This document shows, piece by piece, positions 46,569-58,130 of a stretch of 64,000 nucleotides of DNA. The position numbers and the translations under genes were made by a program. This DNA comes from Tetracentron sinense (taxonomy: Eukaryota; Streptophyta; Magnoliopsida; Trochodendrales; Trochodendraceae), in NCBI GenBank assembly GCA_015143295.1, contig CM026551.1, positions 17,409,827 through 17,473,826 of the forward strand. The letters are read 5' to 3'. How positions within the stretch are numbered: the stretch's first letter is position 1; every line of letters begins with the position of its first letter. The notes under the pieces are model-generated. The model was not told the DNA's origin, made no database searches, and was given only the letters and a program-made list of their open reading frames with translations.

Positions 46569-47622
46569 TTTTTTTTTGGTAGGAAACTAATAATTTATTC
46601 AAATAAAGGAACGATGTACATGGGTCTGGAGGTTATAACCTCTACCATAAAAGATCAGATTTTCCTTGGTACATATTCCAGTTTGAAAAAACTTTGATGC
46701 CTCCACATTTGCTATTTTTGCAAGATTATGAGCTTCTGAATTTTGAGATCTACGCACCCACGAAACAGAGGAATTTGAGAAATTTCTCCATAAAATTTTG
46801 ATGTCTTCAAAGATTGACTTGATATCCCAATGAGGGGGCCCTGCATCCTCACAAATAGCATGCATAATAGATTGAGAGTCACCTTCGAGGATGAACTTAT
46901 TCCAATTATTTTGGAGGCAGAGCATCAACCCCAGAAAAACCGCTTTTGCCTCAGCTTGTCTCGCATTGCTAGGGCAGATGGGAAAACAAAACGAGGCAAC
47001 ACACCTGCCAGTATGAGTCCAAGCCAGCCCACCCATGCTTGATATGGAGCCATCCGCAGAAGAAGACCCATCCACATTAATCTTCAACCAACCACTCGGA
47101 GGGGCGATCCATTGAAAATTATTTGAATCAGCTTTTGGAGGTCTAGACATTGAAGAAGTGAAGAAATCTGAAGCCGGGTTAGCATTTTGAGCGGAAGAGA
47201 CTAACTCCAGAGCATACACATTTGCTCTCTCAACTGTATTGCGAGGATCAGGTTTGGATTTCTCAAAAATAAACTCATTTCTAGTTTTCCAGATCATCCA
47301 CAGCACACAAATAATTCTTATAGTTGCCTCAAAATTATTAGCCTTAAACATATTTTCTTTCGACCACCGGTCCCACCACTTCTCCATAGATACGACATTG
47401 CCCTTTTCACAATGATAGCTAATTGATGATCCAAACCATACACATCTTGCAAACTCACATTCGAGGAAAAGATGAACTCCAGACTCGAGTTCATTTCCAC
47501 ACATTTTGCAAACCGGGTCAACATCAATATTCCTCCTCTTAAGATTTTCCCCTACTGCCAGAATTTCTGAAATACACCTCCACATGAATAAAAGTAATTT
47601 AGGAGGAAGCGGGATCTTCCAT
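46565..47622 (-). mobile_element. 5'-truncated L1-type LINE between the long direct repeats
   Basis: On the minus strand the element runs from about 47622 to a poly-A tail (13 T on the plus strand, 46565-46577). It keeps the 3' part of the second reading frame (zinc knuckle and RNase H). Both edges coincide with the edges of the direct repeats. At the 5' junction there is microhomology: CCATAA(A)GGTGAG exists both at the start of copy A and at the LINE edge. Confidence 0.92.
46599..47620 (-). pseudogene. LINE ORF2 C-terminal part (zf-RVT and RNase H)
   Basis: About 340 codons without a stop. It begins at LWKIPLPPKLLLFMWR of the zinc-binding reverse-transcriptase C-terminal domain, with the knuckle C-x2-C...H-x4-C in VCKMCGNELESGVHLFLEC. 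An RNase H domain follows: INVDGSS (Asp), QAEAKAVF (Glu), LEGDSQS (Asp) and SWVRRSQNSEAHNLAK (His). These are the expected D-E-D and His positions. The reverse-transcriptase and endonuclease parts are absent (5' truncation). The frame ends at 46599, about 20 bases before the poly-A. The lack of stop codons shows a recent insertion. The few codons at the right edge (47623-47642) belong to copy B, not the LINE. Confidence 0.92.
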
Positions 47623-49412
47623 AAGGTGAGAATCTTAATCACAAGGGTTAAAACTTATTAATCATAGTTCAAGGGTAGTTAAAGGCTTTGTAACGTTATG
47701 AAATATCATTAGGGCATAATAGTCATTTTCCTAACAATAACAAACGGACAGTGTTTTAAAACCCGGACCTGACCGGTGGTCGATCCGGTTAACCCGGGAC
47801 TAGTTACCTTAGTGGGTTGAGTTGATCATTTGATGGGCTGAGTACTAAAACCAGGGTGACCCCGTAAAAACCACCCAAACCGGTGTGACCCAGTCGACCC
47901 GGGCGGTTTTTGTTGGACTGTCCAAGTCATGGAAAAATATATTTTTTGACTTATTTATCCTAAAATACAATATATCAAACAAAAGTAGAACTCAAACCAA
48001 TGTGAAGTGAGATCAAACCATTCTTTTCTCTATTGATTTGAAGGGTTCGTATATGTTTTTTTGCTTAGTTTTGAAATTTTGAATAATAATCTCCTTTTTT
48101 TATTAGTTCATAATCGAGGTTTTCCATTGATTTCAAGAGGTGTTTTCTCTTATTTAAATTATGTATTATTTTAATATCTTGAATCAACCAAAAAATTATA
48201 TATCCTGAATCAAATATGTTAATAGGAAAAAAATATTAATATTAAATATTTTTATGGCATTACTTAGTGTCATTGGGTCAACCTGGATTGACTCGACGGT
48301 CCCACCCCTTGACCAGTTAGTGTCTGGTCTGGTTTTTAAAACATTACTATGCACATCAGGGTCTTTGAGGTCATTCAAGACCCGCTTTTCAGGTCCCTAG
48401 AGATATTTATCAAGCCCATTTTTTGGTTAACTCAACTACACCACAAGGCGATAGCTGAAGGCAAGACAAAGGAAACACACACCTCATACACTCACACACA
48501 AACACATAACCACACTTGCAACCCAATATAAGCATCACCCAAACGGCCTCAGATTTCTTGTCCACGAGAAGAGTATGGAACATCTATCAACTAGCAAATA
48601 AGCATCCAAATGTGCAACGAAGATTAAAAGTGTAAAAAGGACTTCCACTAGAGGCGAAAACAATGAGATTTTTCAATCCGATATGCTTAGGGGGAGTATT
48701 TGAGAATGAGCAATAGTTGGCTCCACCGGTGAGAGCGAAGTATTGCTCCTCGCTCTCACAAAGATGCCCTGTCGTGAATTCAGGTCAATTTTTAACCCTT
48801 AGTTTTTTTTTTTTTTTTTTGGAAATTCCCTAAAAACAAAGGGTAGATGGATGAACCCTAAGGGTTAGTGAACCTTAACCACAATTAAAGGGAGTTTAAA
48901 TGGGGACATGTGGCATGAAAAGGGGACTCAAGACGCCCCTCATTGCGTCACCTACAGAGGAGGTGAATATTTTCCTTTGAAAATATAATAAATTATTATA
49001 ACAATGTGTGATGCCATACATTGTAATTCATCACAAGGTAGATTAGATAAGTAAGATTTGCTTGGTTTTGAATGAATATTAAATTGTGATTTGTAATGGT
49101 CAGATTAGATATATTGTAGTTGTGTTTCCTTCTTTAGATGTCATTAATCTCCATCGTTCCCGGCACTTACTCCAGTGATGGGTGTGGCCTCTAGAGGTCT
49201 GGGGATCGCCCGGGTGATGAGTCCGCAAGAGATCCAATCTTCAAGCTAACAACTAACCGGCTAGGTAAATGATATCGGAAGCAAAAAAAATCTCCATTCT
49301 TCCCGTCACCCTAGACTCTCTTGAAATTTAGCAGAACATAGAGAAGCTCAAGGGAACCAATGGAATTTCTTTTCTTGATGTTTTTGACCCCTCCAAAATC
49401 GACTAGGCTTTT
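47623..49412. repeat. Long direct repeat, copy B (right of the LINE)
   Basis: 1790 bases, second copy of 44793-46568. It ends GACTAGGCTTTT and then continues into unique sequence GCTAGCCCCAC, which therefore marks the pre-insertion right flank. The TTTT end is where an L1-type endonuclease would nick the plus strand to prime on the LINE poly-A. Confidence 0.93.
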
Positions 49413-49552
49413 GCTAGCCCCACTATTTGCTATTGCACTCCCCCAGGAACGATGACAAGGATTTTGCGTTAGGCAATTGTGGGCCCACCAAAAATCGTTG
49501 ACCTCTTACCCAAAAAGGGATAGTGCAATGTTGGAGAGTGGGGCTAGCATTC
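49411..49552. mobile_element. MITE with GCTAGCCCC termini
   Basis: TTTTGCTAGCCCCACT on the left and AGTGGGGCTAGCATTCC on the right. Inner ATTGCACTC / AGTGCAAT also pair. It abuts the end of copy B. Confidence 0.65.
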
Positions 49553-50819
49553 CCCAAGCATACATACTATGCATCTGAGGTTGAAGAAGACGGATTTGGT
49601 TGTTCGTCGATTCAACTGGTATTAAAGTTAGGTTTAGAATGTTGTGGGAGAGTTCGGTTTCTATCTATCCTTGGTGTTGAAGGGAGAACTGCTAGGAATG
49701 CAAGTCTAGGATTGTTTTCCATAACTTTTGGAGTTCCTCCTAGAGCAATTTTACTTCATCTTCCCAAGACTTAAGGAAATCTGATTTTCTATTTGGTATG
49801 TAATTGTCATAGGGATAGAAGATTTAGAAATTGAAATGTAATATCACCTAGAATCTCTATTTGCATGATAGAAGTCCTTGGTGATGAAGAGATGTTGGTT
49901 GCAGCGTTCACTATACTCATCCTAATTTTCGAATAGTACAATGTGTGCTAATATGCGAATTTCCAAAGGGTAATTCTAGGACTTGGATCATTTGATATAC
50001 TCTTTTGCTTCTTCTCTAGAAGGTTAAAAAAAACTCCAGCCAGGCAAAGGTGAATCTCATTCCAACTGTTTGGATCAATTCATATACTGCACGTCCATAT
50101 GTATGCATGCATGCCCGTCCGTATGTATGTATGTATGTATGTATGTGCGTAAGGAATAAAGACTATGCTAAAAAAACTATCAAAGCATTCATAATATGCA
50201 TCTGAGATTTATGGGCATTCTTGAAAGGAGGATAAACAAAGTTTTGACATAAAGAGAGATTTTGAGACCTTCGATACTGCAATAATTCATGAACGCCCAG
50301 ACTCTTGAATCCATAAATTGAATAACTGCCAAGGATTCAGAAAAGCATGAGGGTTATATTTCACATAATATTACGATCGTTGAACAAATGAAAAGAAAAA
50401 CCAATGTAATGAAAACATATAACAGGATGCTTATCAGAAAATTTAAAAATAAATAACAAGAGTGAAAATCATGGAGGAAACATTATATGATGTCAGAGTA
50501 CGGTATTTTATGTTTCCTCACTCAAATGAGAAGATCATTTCCCTAATCATAAATCGTCACAAGACAACCACTCAAATCATACAAGCCTTGTCCAGTTGAG
50601 GCTGATCCGTTGAGCCACAAGAACAAATCAGGAAACTGGAACTTGACAGTTCAGGCGATCAAACTTCGACTTCAGAAATTTGTGTGTGAATCAATCTGCT
50701 CCTGTTAACTGGAATAGGTGGCCACAACTACATGAGTAGAAATAATTTTGCAGACGTCTCATCCAATTGTATCGCACGTCCTTGCCAATAAACACATGAG
50801 ATGGTCTGGTTGTTGGACC
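49553..50819. other. SNARE 3' flank and 3' UTR
   Basis: 50450-50819 is probably the 3' UTR of the minus-strand SNARE gene. A (TATG)n microsatellite lies at about 50098-50144. An 83-codon frame at 49523-49774 has no resemblance to a known family. Confidence 0.4.
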
Positions 50820-53471
50820 CTAACTACAATTCCAAAGTAATTTTCGAGAAAGAGTTGGTGGGGCGAGTCCCGGAATATCCCGAATATCCTTGTTATTTGG
50901 GTCAACAAGCTGAAAACCAAAAGCCAAAAACAAATGAGAATATAAATAGACATAATAAAACACAGAAAAGGAATGTAAGGTTCATAGCCAAAAACTCCAC
51001 AAGCTGTTAGATTTGAGATGCATGTATAATAACCAGCCCCCGGTAGTTTTTTCATCCCCGTGGCCTGATTGCTTACCAGCTTAAAGTCAATGACATATCC
51101 AAATTAAAGTGTTTACGACACAAACATGAGGTGTCAAATATGATAGCTTCAAAATTAGTGCAAGTAAAGGACATTATCTAGACAATTATATAAGAACATC
51201 TATTAAGAACCTGAGGTTCTGTTATTAGGGACGGATTAGTCATTAATATACTATTATTTGTCTGTGCTACTAAGTCACTTCATCAGTGGTATTTATGTCC
51301 CCTACAACCACTATTTACATTTCCCCTATCCTAATTCTCTTCTCCTTGTTCCTTCATTAAGTTATTCTTATTTTTCATCTTCGTATCAAAGCACAATCGG
51401 ATTTACTGTTTATCTCTTTTCTTCTCTTTTCTTTTATTTTTTTTGATCGGTAAATATCGAATATATTCATATAGCGAAATAGAAACAACAGTTTACAGGG
51501 CAATAAATTGAAGGGAAAAATAGTAAAGAAAATACAAAAAGTGAACAATAGTCAATGGAGAGCTAACTGAGGGTGGATCGCATCACAACAAGAGATCCCC
51601 CACTTCCCCTTCCAAAAGAGTAATGGAAGACCAATCCACAAGCATGCGCCGAATACAAGCTAATACACGAGAGTTGGATGAGGATGAACTATCAATTACG
51701 CGACAATTCTGTTCCTTCCACACACCCCACGAGATAGCTCCAGGTAGCGTAGACCAAATTGCTTCTTTGGCCCCCACCAGTGTCAACAAGTTGTAACCCG
51801 ATAAGAAGCTCAGTAGGGAGGAGAAGACCCACTCCACACCTAACCTAGCAAGGAAGAAAGCCCAAATCCCAAAGACAAACGAACAGTGCAAGGTCAAGTG
51901 GTCAACTGCCTCAGTTTGGCACAAGTAACAACGGTTTGCAAAATTTCACACTCTGCTCTTTAGTGATCAGTAGTAAAGATCTTATTCAGAGCTGCAGACC
52001 ATGGGAAGAAAGATACCTTTGGTGGGACTCAACAGTCTTATAAGGAAATGAGTGCGCTGGCAGTCAGGCAAAGGACTATAAAAACGATCTTACTGAAAAC
52101 CGATCATTGTTGCTTCTAAACCACAACCTACAATCACTAACCTGTGAGACAGTATGGTAGGAATTCAATCTAAGCAAGAGGTGTTGAAGGTTTTCAAACT
52201 CCAATCATTCAAATTCTGCCGCAATCGGGAGCACCAAACTGACTCGGTCCCCACCCTCTCAACATAGTCAGCTACTAATGCATCATTGTTATGGGCAAGG
52301 AGGTAGATCTTGCCGAAATCATCCTTAAGTCTCGATTAACCACACCAAATGTCTTTCCAGTAAAAGATTCCAGTACCATTTCCTACCCTAAACCTAATAT
52401 GGGGGTCAAGTAGCATAGCCACATCCATGATGCCTGACCACAGGCACAGAGTGACTCCATGCGATTCCTGCACCTCCTTAGGTTTCCAATAGGAGACTTC
52501 TCCATATTTGTGAAACCTAGGTTTCGTTCTTGGCAAGGGTGGGAGCACCTATGAACAATACCCGTGAACAGTGCCATGTACAGAACCGTGAACAAGTATA
52601 CTCTTATACCAAGTCCAGAGTAATTTGATGAAATATGGGAAGTTTATATGGGCAGACAAATGATGATTTCTAGTGTATATTTTTCTCAATTTTGAGTCGT
52701 ATTCCAATTCCATTTGGTATGTGCATTACATTGAAATTATTCAACAACAGCAAAAAATACATTTTGACTTTTGAGTCATCATGTGTGATCAAATGTGAGA
52801 AGTTTCTTCTGGTAGCAATGACTGGTACTAGTTGAGTCGTTTTTTGTGTGTGTGAATCCACTAAATTGATCTCACACTGTTGGGTTTATATCGAAGGTGC
52901 AGTGATGATTTCTACTTGTTATATTTTACAATCTCCTAGCTAATTTTATGAGTAATACTTGGGAAATTTATGTGGTGTTTTCTTTTGTTTTTTGAAGCTG
53001 GAAGGGTGATTCAAGGGCATTATGACATTCCCCGGGGAGTTTCGAGACCGATCTCGATTGGATCTCCTGGGCTAGGAGATAAGGGATTTGATCTTTCGCA
53101 CCCAATCAATCCGGGCTTTTGTGGTGTATTGGTCTCCCGCATCAAATGGTATCAGAGCAATCCCGAGTTCGAGTCTCCTCAACGGGTGTGGGTGGATGAT
53201 GTGGGGGCATTATGCCATTCCCTAGAGTGTTTCGAGGCCGATCTCGGTTGGATCTCCTAGGTAGGAGATAAGGGATTTGATCTCCGCACCCCATCAGTCC
53301 GGGCTTTTGTGGTGTATTGGTCTCCCGCATCAAAGGGGTATTGTTTGATCTGATCGATGTCAGACATTAGCTCTACTGCAACCTCCAGTGTACCAGGTGC
53401 CAGGTGGTACTGGGTCATGGTTAGGGGTGGTTAACAAACCATGTTACTCACAAACAGCTCAAGCTCGGCTC

Positions 53472-53509
<38 letters not shown>

Positions 53510-55513
53510 TTGACATACTAAAATATTTAAAGTATACTTCATTTAAATACTAATATTAAGTGTATTTATTATATATTAGTAAAGATTAATAGTATATAAT
53601 ATATTTTACATTATAAGAATACCCTTTATTAATTACCGTAATTTCTTTACCTAGGATAATATAGTAAACTTTCCACTTAATATAAATAGTTATATCCAAT
53701 GACCCAAGCAGTTCGCAAACTACTTGAGTTTGTTTATTAAAGCTCGAGCTTGTTTATTTAATAAACAAGCCAAGTTCAAGCTTGACTTTCAAAGCTCGTT
53801 TAATTAACTAACAAGCTTAAACACACCACTACTTGGCTTGGCTCGATAACACCCCTAATCACGGTGACAACCTGAGGTTGCAGATCACTACCATGAAGTT
53901 AGATGGAACTATTTAAAATGGTGCCAGTCAGCCCGAATGTTTATAAAAAATCGTAGAAGATTGGGATAAATCAATGGAAAGATGAGTGAACCAACCCTAG
54001 ACAATTCCATGTATGATAGGTAGGAGGCGGAATATCTAACAAGTGTCATGAATCTTACATTCTATGTAACCCCATATCAGTAGGGGCTTCTTATTCCTAA
54101 AAATGCAGAGATTTTTGAGATTCTACAGCTCAAACATATTCTCAAATAGAGAGGTGGGCTGTGCTATATTTAGCATAAAAAGGCAGGATCCCTTTTGTAT
54201 TCAAAGGCCGCCTGGAAGGATTTTAGGGAAAATGTATATGTGAATATATTAAAACATGGATTGGGGGCTGCATAGACAAAATGACTCACGGAAGCCGACT
54301 GATCACCAGACTTGAAGGGACATAAAAGCAAAGACCCTGGATCATGCAGGGATGGAAAATTTCGAAGTTGCATAATGGGAGACTAATAGAAGAAACTGTA
54401 ATCAATAGACGAACAATGAAAAATACGTCTCAGGAGCCAGCGAATGGAGTGATGAATGCAAGACAAGTAAATGACCAGAATCAAACGTGAAATATCCTAT
54501 AATCATGAGTCCTGATAAAGTATTCATCAATACACCTATAGATAGTGTCAATGCTAAGCAGTTGTATCTATCCCATGATCCAACTTTAGAAAGACAACAA
54601 GAATCAATCCAATTTGATGACATTAAACATGGGATTCAGCATTTCCCTAGTGGGGGATGACCATGACCCTGAATGTGTAAATGAAAGGTCCATAGATGGA
54701 CACTTTTACCCATCAAATGATTTAGTGAGGAGAATGACCTAAAGTATATGGAGAATCTGCCCAAGAAATGCAACTTCAAAAAAAAAATGGTGTTAATATT
54801 CCAAAGGAAGGAATGTCTAATTTTGACATTCGTAGAACAAAGAAACCATCTTTGTGTTCCATGAACAAATATGATTCCATGAGCAAAGAATTTCCCATTA
54901 TTTATGAACCTATGGCTCATAGAGAACGGGAGATCATATTTGACCTCCAATTGGTTAATACAGATTCTAGATGGAAAAAAAATTTAGGAGCTCAGTACTA
55001 CCATTGCAATTAATAAATAGATAAGAGAGAGAGAGAGAGAGAGATGGAAACTAAACAGGTATCCAACCTTCACAATGATGATGGCTACGACTCCAATGAC
55101 AATTATGAACAGCAAGGCCATAATACACCGGTCAGTTGCAACCTAAAGAAAATATGCATGTAAGTAACAATAGATGACAAATAAAATTCAAGAAAATATT
55201 ATGGGGGTGTATTTATTTCAGAGATTGACCTGCCTACCAATTTCCTTAACCAGTTGAGAAGCCTTCTTGATTGAGAAATGGATTGAGTCCAACTCATTAA
55301 CAACCCTACTCATTTGTTCTGTCTGAACTTGAAAGTAAATAAAAAAATTTTAGTTCCCATATCTTAGAGAAGAAATAAGAGAAAGGTAAACCAATTTTAA
55401 AATGTAGCAATGAGCCAAAATCTCTGGAACCTTTAATGTTGTCAGACGAAATATACCTGCGCCTTGAGAGCGGCTGAAGTCTCTGCTCCAACATTGATAG
55501 TCTCCTCAACAAC
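50820..55513 (-). CDS. Novel plant SNARE (NPSN family), last four coding exons; 5' part outside window
   Basis: Exons 55457-55513, 55230-55322, 55068-55142 and 50820-50909, all phase 0 with GT-AG introns, encode the C-terminal 104 residues. The order is VVEETINVGAETSAALKAQ, then the Qb-SNARE helix (TEQMSRVVNELDSIHFS, KKASQLVKEIGRQ), then VATDRCIM and a hydrophobic tail anchor (ALLFIIVIGVVAIIIVK), then DPNNKDIRDIPGLAPP ending RKLLWNCS. This matches the whole C-terminus of NPSN11-13. Known role: Qb-SNAREs of plasma-membrane and cell-plate fusion complexes, anchored by the C-terminal helix. Upstream exons (about 160 residues in the family) are not found between 55514 and 64000, so they lie beyond the window behind an intron of more than 8.4 kb, or are lost. 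The last intron is 4158 bases because of inserted elements. No coding defect is seen. Confidence 0.92.
51437..52560 (-). mobile_element. L1-type LINE 3' fragment in the last SNARE intron
   Basis: Minus-strand frames show FRVGNGTGIFYWKDIWCG (52336-52400), typical of the end of the reverse-transcriptase region. Then comes a zinc knuckle CYLCQTEAVDHLTLHC (about 51900) and AIWSTLPGAISWGVWKEQN. The 3' end is GATCAAAAAAAA at about 51437-51447. Stops and frameshifts show it is dead. It lies in the same orientation as the host gene. Confidence 0.8.
53007..53332 (+). mobile_element. Complete TRIM retrotransposon, 326 bp
   Basis: Two LTRs, 53007-53144 (138 bp) and 53197-53332 (136 bp), begin TGAT and end CCGCATCA and are highly similar. 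Between them are 52 bases that start (after AA) with TGGTATCAGAGC, the primer binding site for initiator Met tRNA, and end in a G-rich tract (GGGTGTGGGTGGA) fit for a polypurine tract. An exact 5-bp target duplication AAGGG lies at 53002-53006 and 53333-53337. It encodes nothing. It sits in the last SNARE intron. Confidence 0.9.
53422..53857. mobile_element. hAT MITE, 436 bp, in the last SNARE intron
   Basis: Ends TAGGGGTGGTTAACAAACC and GGCTCGATAACACCCCTA. Flanks GTCATGGT (53414-53421) and ATCACGGT (53858-53865) match at 6 of 8. Subterminal AGCTCAAGCTCGGCTC and GCTTGGCTCG motifs. A TA microsatellite lies at 53477-53504. Confidence 0.8.
54470..54960 (+). other. Unrecognised coding-like scrap in the SNARE intron
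   Basis: Plus-strand frames read SPDKVFINTPIDSVNAKQ and PTLERQQESIQFDDI, later DPECVNERSIDGHFYPSND. They look like real protein sequence rather than noise but are broken by stops and shifts. I recognise no family. It is antisense to the SNARE gene, so probably a captured or transposon-derived fragment. Confidence 0.35.
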
Positions 55514-55898
55514 CTACAACACATGGTAACATACTGAAATGGGATGCGTGAACATTAAACATTTAAGTTTCTCTCTTGGAACAGGTAAAATATTTTTGTA
55601 ATTTTCATCGTAAAATAAGTTACAAACGGAGTACATGGTTTCTGTTTTCCCATCTTTTGCTTGACAAATTACAAGCAACTCAAGTCTACTTCAGATAATT
55701 ATGACATGATAGCTTTAGAACGAACTAACAATTCCAAGAAGTCATCATATATTGTTCCTTTTAAAGGCTGTCAATAAGCTGAGCTAATAGAGTGAGCACG
55801 TATATTAAAGAACATGAGCAAGGGGCAGTTCAGCTCAGCTCGGATAGGCTAATTATCATTCTACTAATATAAGTACAAGGAGTATACTAAAGTTTACT

Positions 55899-56170
55899 CG
55901 GACATAAATACCCTTTAATCAAGAATATTAACTTATTAACCTATGGTATCTATTAAAAATATTAATAGAAGTTTAGTTTGTTTATAATTCATATGTTGAA
56001 GTGGATTACAATTATAAGTGCTTTACACGTATATCACTAGACATAAATACCCTTTAATCAAGAAACTTATTAACTTATGATATCTATTAAAAATATTAAT
56101 AGAAGTTTAGTTTGTATATAATTCATATGTTGAAGTGGATTACAATTATAAGTGCTTTTCACGAATATCA
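55899..56170. repeat. ~138-bp tandem duplication
   Basis: Two copies starting GACATAAATACCCTTTAATC (55900 and 56040) and continuing through AATTCATATGTTGAAGTGG to CACG(T/A)ATATCACT. The second copy has lost about ten bases. Confidence 0.88.
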
Positions 56171-56478
56171 CTCCCCTCTTCACAAAAACTTCATCTTTTA
56201 TTGTTATTATTGGTTTGGACTCTTGATTAGTAGAGACTTAGGACTCTTTGTTTCTCTCTCTCTCTCTACTGTAAAAGAATGACAATCGCTCGTTGAAATG
56301 TTGTCCATTAAATATTTAATTTAAGATGATCCACCTTCTAATTATATATGTCATTTCTATTTGCAGGTAATTCTTGGAGGCAAAATGGAGGATTTTTTCG
56401 TGAAGATAAGCTACTTGGAATTATTGGAGCTGCCAAAGAGGGAATTTTGGTTGAGTTTCTTTTGCTTTTGGGTGGTGC
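56171..56478. other. Spacer left of the DDT/PHD-like scrap
   Basis: CT microsatellite near 56252 and a relic of the GCTCAGCTCGG hAT group slightly upstream (55765-55850). 56365-56478 has open frames but no recognised motif. Confidence 0.35.
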
Positions 56479-56680
56479 ATGAAGACTGGGGACATTAGAA
56501 TGAACGATCGGGCGAGAAAGAGGAGAAAGAAGGATGTTTGCAATGTAGGTGTTGATCGGCTGGAGGATTTGAAGAGTAAGGGGAGGGTCGTTGGGATAAA
56601 GTCGAAGGCTTTTGTGGGGAGATATGTGAGGAAAGAGTTTGATGGGAATGTGGTTTTCCCAGGGAAGGTTGTGAATACTG
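56479..56680 (+). pseudogene. Fragment resembling the N-terminus of PTM-like DDT/PHD proteins
   Basis: A frame with RARKRRKKDV, then KSKAFVGRYVRKEFDGN and VVFPGKVV. This resembles the N-terminal segment of plant PTM-type DDT/PHD transcription factors, where (K/R)LVGRYV.KEFEG(S/N).VF.GK(I/V)V is followed by YRV.YEDGD. Here the YEDGD part is missing and unrelated sequence follows. It is a scrap with no gene around it. The assignment is from family memory and moderate. Confidence 0.45.
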
Positions 56681-58130
56681 AACTTCAATATGCTACGTGT
56701 ACTCTATTTTTCACCCAACCATAACAAATATCTCTTACACATGCAAGGGGCTCATTATATTGGTTGCTTGTATGCATGTGGTGAAGAAGGTAGACCAGCT
56801 GGTTGGTCGTCAACAGACCCCTCTCATAGGAGAACAACAGGACCAGCTCTAATGTTGGAAGCTTATCTAAGCAAAAGAGTCCATTTGCAAACAATTAGGC
56901 ACCAGTGACAAAAGATGTTATGGTATTGGTACGTTGTTCTACTGCAATGTTCACAGAATTTGTGGATGAGTCTGATTCATAAGGTTTTGTTGAGAAACTT
57001 AATATTTTCATGCTGTAATTTAATTCGTTTAAAATTTTCGGTCGCATGTATAGGAGAAAAGATAGATTTATTTAATTTTGTTAAGTAAATATAATTTATT
57101 TCCAAAAAGTGGTGCATCAACAACACTATCTAGCCTACCTAGCTCTGCCCAACTCACCTTAGACACTCTTGACTCTCTCCCTGGTTAAAGTCCGAGAAAA
57201 TGCAGATTACCTATTTTCTTTTATAATTTTTAAAATTATATTTTAAGTAAATTTAATTTAAATATAACTATTTATATTTAAATAAAATCTTAACAATACA
57301 CAATTTATGTTTAATATATAGTCTCACTTTTTTTTTTTTTTTTGCAATTAGTGAAACCCACTACTAATTAGAATGAATTTCTAAGAATATTTTGTAAAAA
57401 TTTTTATATATAATTTTATATTTGCTGTTTATTATTTTAATAATCTATTCCAAATTTCCAATGCATTGGACTTTATCTACAAATGTATTAGGAATGGTAA
57501 TTGAAGTAATTTTTATTTTCCACCCTCGAGGTTCATATAATTTTTATTTAATAATACAGTTTAAACACAAAGAGGAGCTCTGCTTCATGGTGTTGAGCGG
57601 AGCTCCCCTTTTTAGACTATTCTAGTGGCATTCTTGTAATTATAATGTGTTACAATTTGCCCAACCTCTTCCATTAATTACAAACGTGCCACACCAATAG
57701 AGTAAAAAGGGGAGCTCTGCTTCAACCCCGTGAAGTAGAACTCCAGCTGAAAATTAATCTCAAAAGATATCTAAAAATTAGTTGCATTTTTATTTTATAT
57801 TCAACTACTTTCTCAAACCATTTCTTTCTTTAAAAAGAAATTATTAGTATCAGCAAACTTATACATAATTTTTAAAAGGTAAATTATTGAAAAAAATTGT
57901 GCAATGCACGTGCATTTTTACTAGTATATATATATATATATATATATAAGATGTTTTGTTTAGACAACCTTAAAACAGTAATTTCAATATTGCCTAAGTG
58001 CTCTCCCACTCAAGCTTGCATCACATATTTGCATTCCTGTTATGCCCTTCTAGTATCTCAACTCCTTGAGTCTTCACCCTGAGATGGCAATCATCCCCTC
58101 CATTGCATCATCCTGCAATTAAGCTTCCTA
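56681..58130. other. Gene-free AT-rich spacer
   Basis: AT-rich. Two copies of GGAGCTC(T/C)GCTTC near 57573 and 57711 (the second as GGGGAGCTCTGCTTCA) suggest a decayed repeat. A TA microsatellite lies at 57925-57949. No gene seen. Confidence 0.4.

Noticed and set aside
47623-47642. N-terminal residues MIKILTL as part of the LINE protein
   Set aside because: These bases belong to copy B (they also occur at 44793-44812 without a LINE), so the LINE frame starts at about 47620.
45366-48531. Two 60-codon frames repeated in both copies as a small duplicated gene
   Set aside because: They are the same chance frames seen twice because of the long direct duplication, and they lie partly within a MITE.
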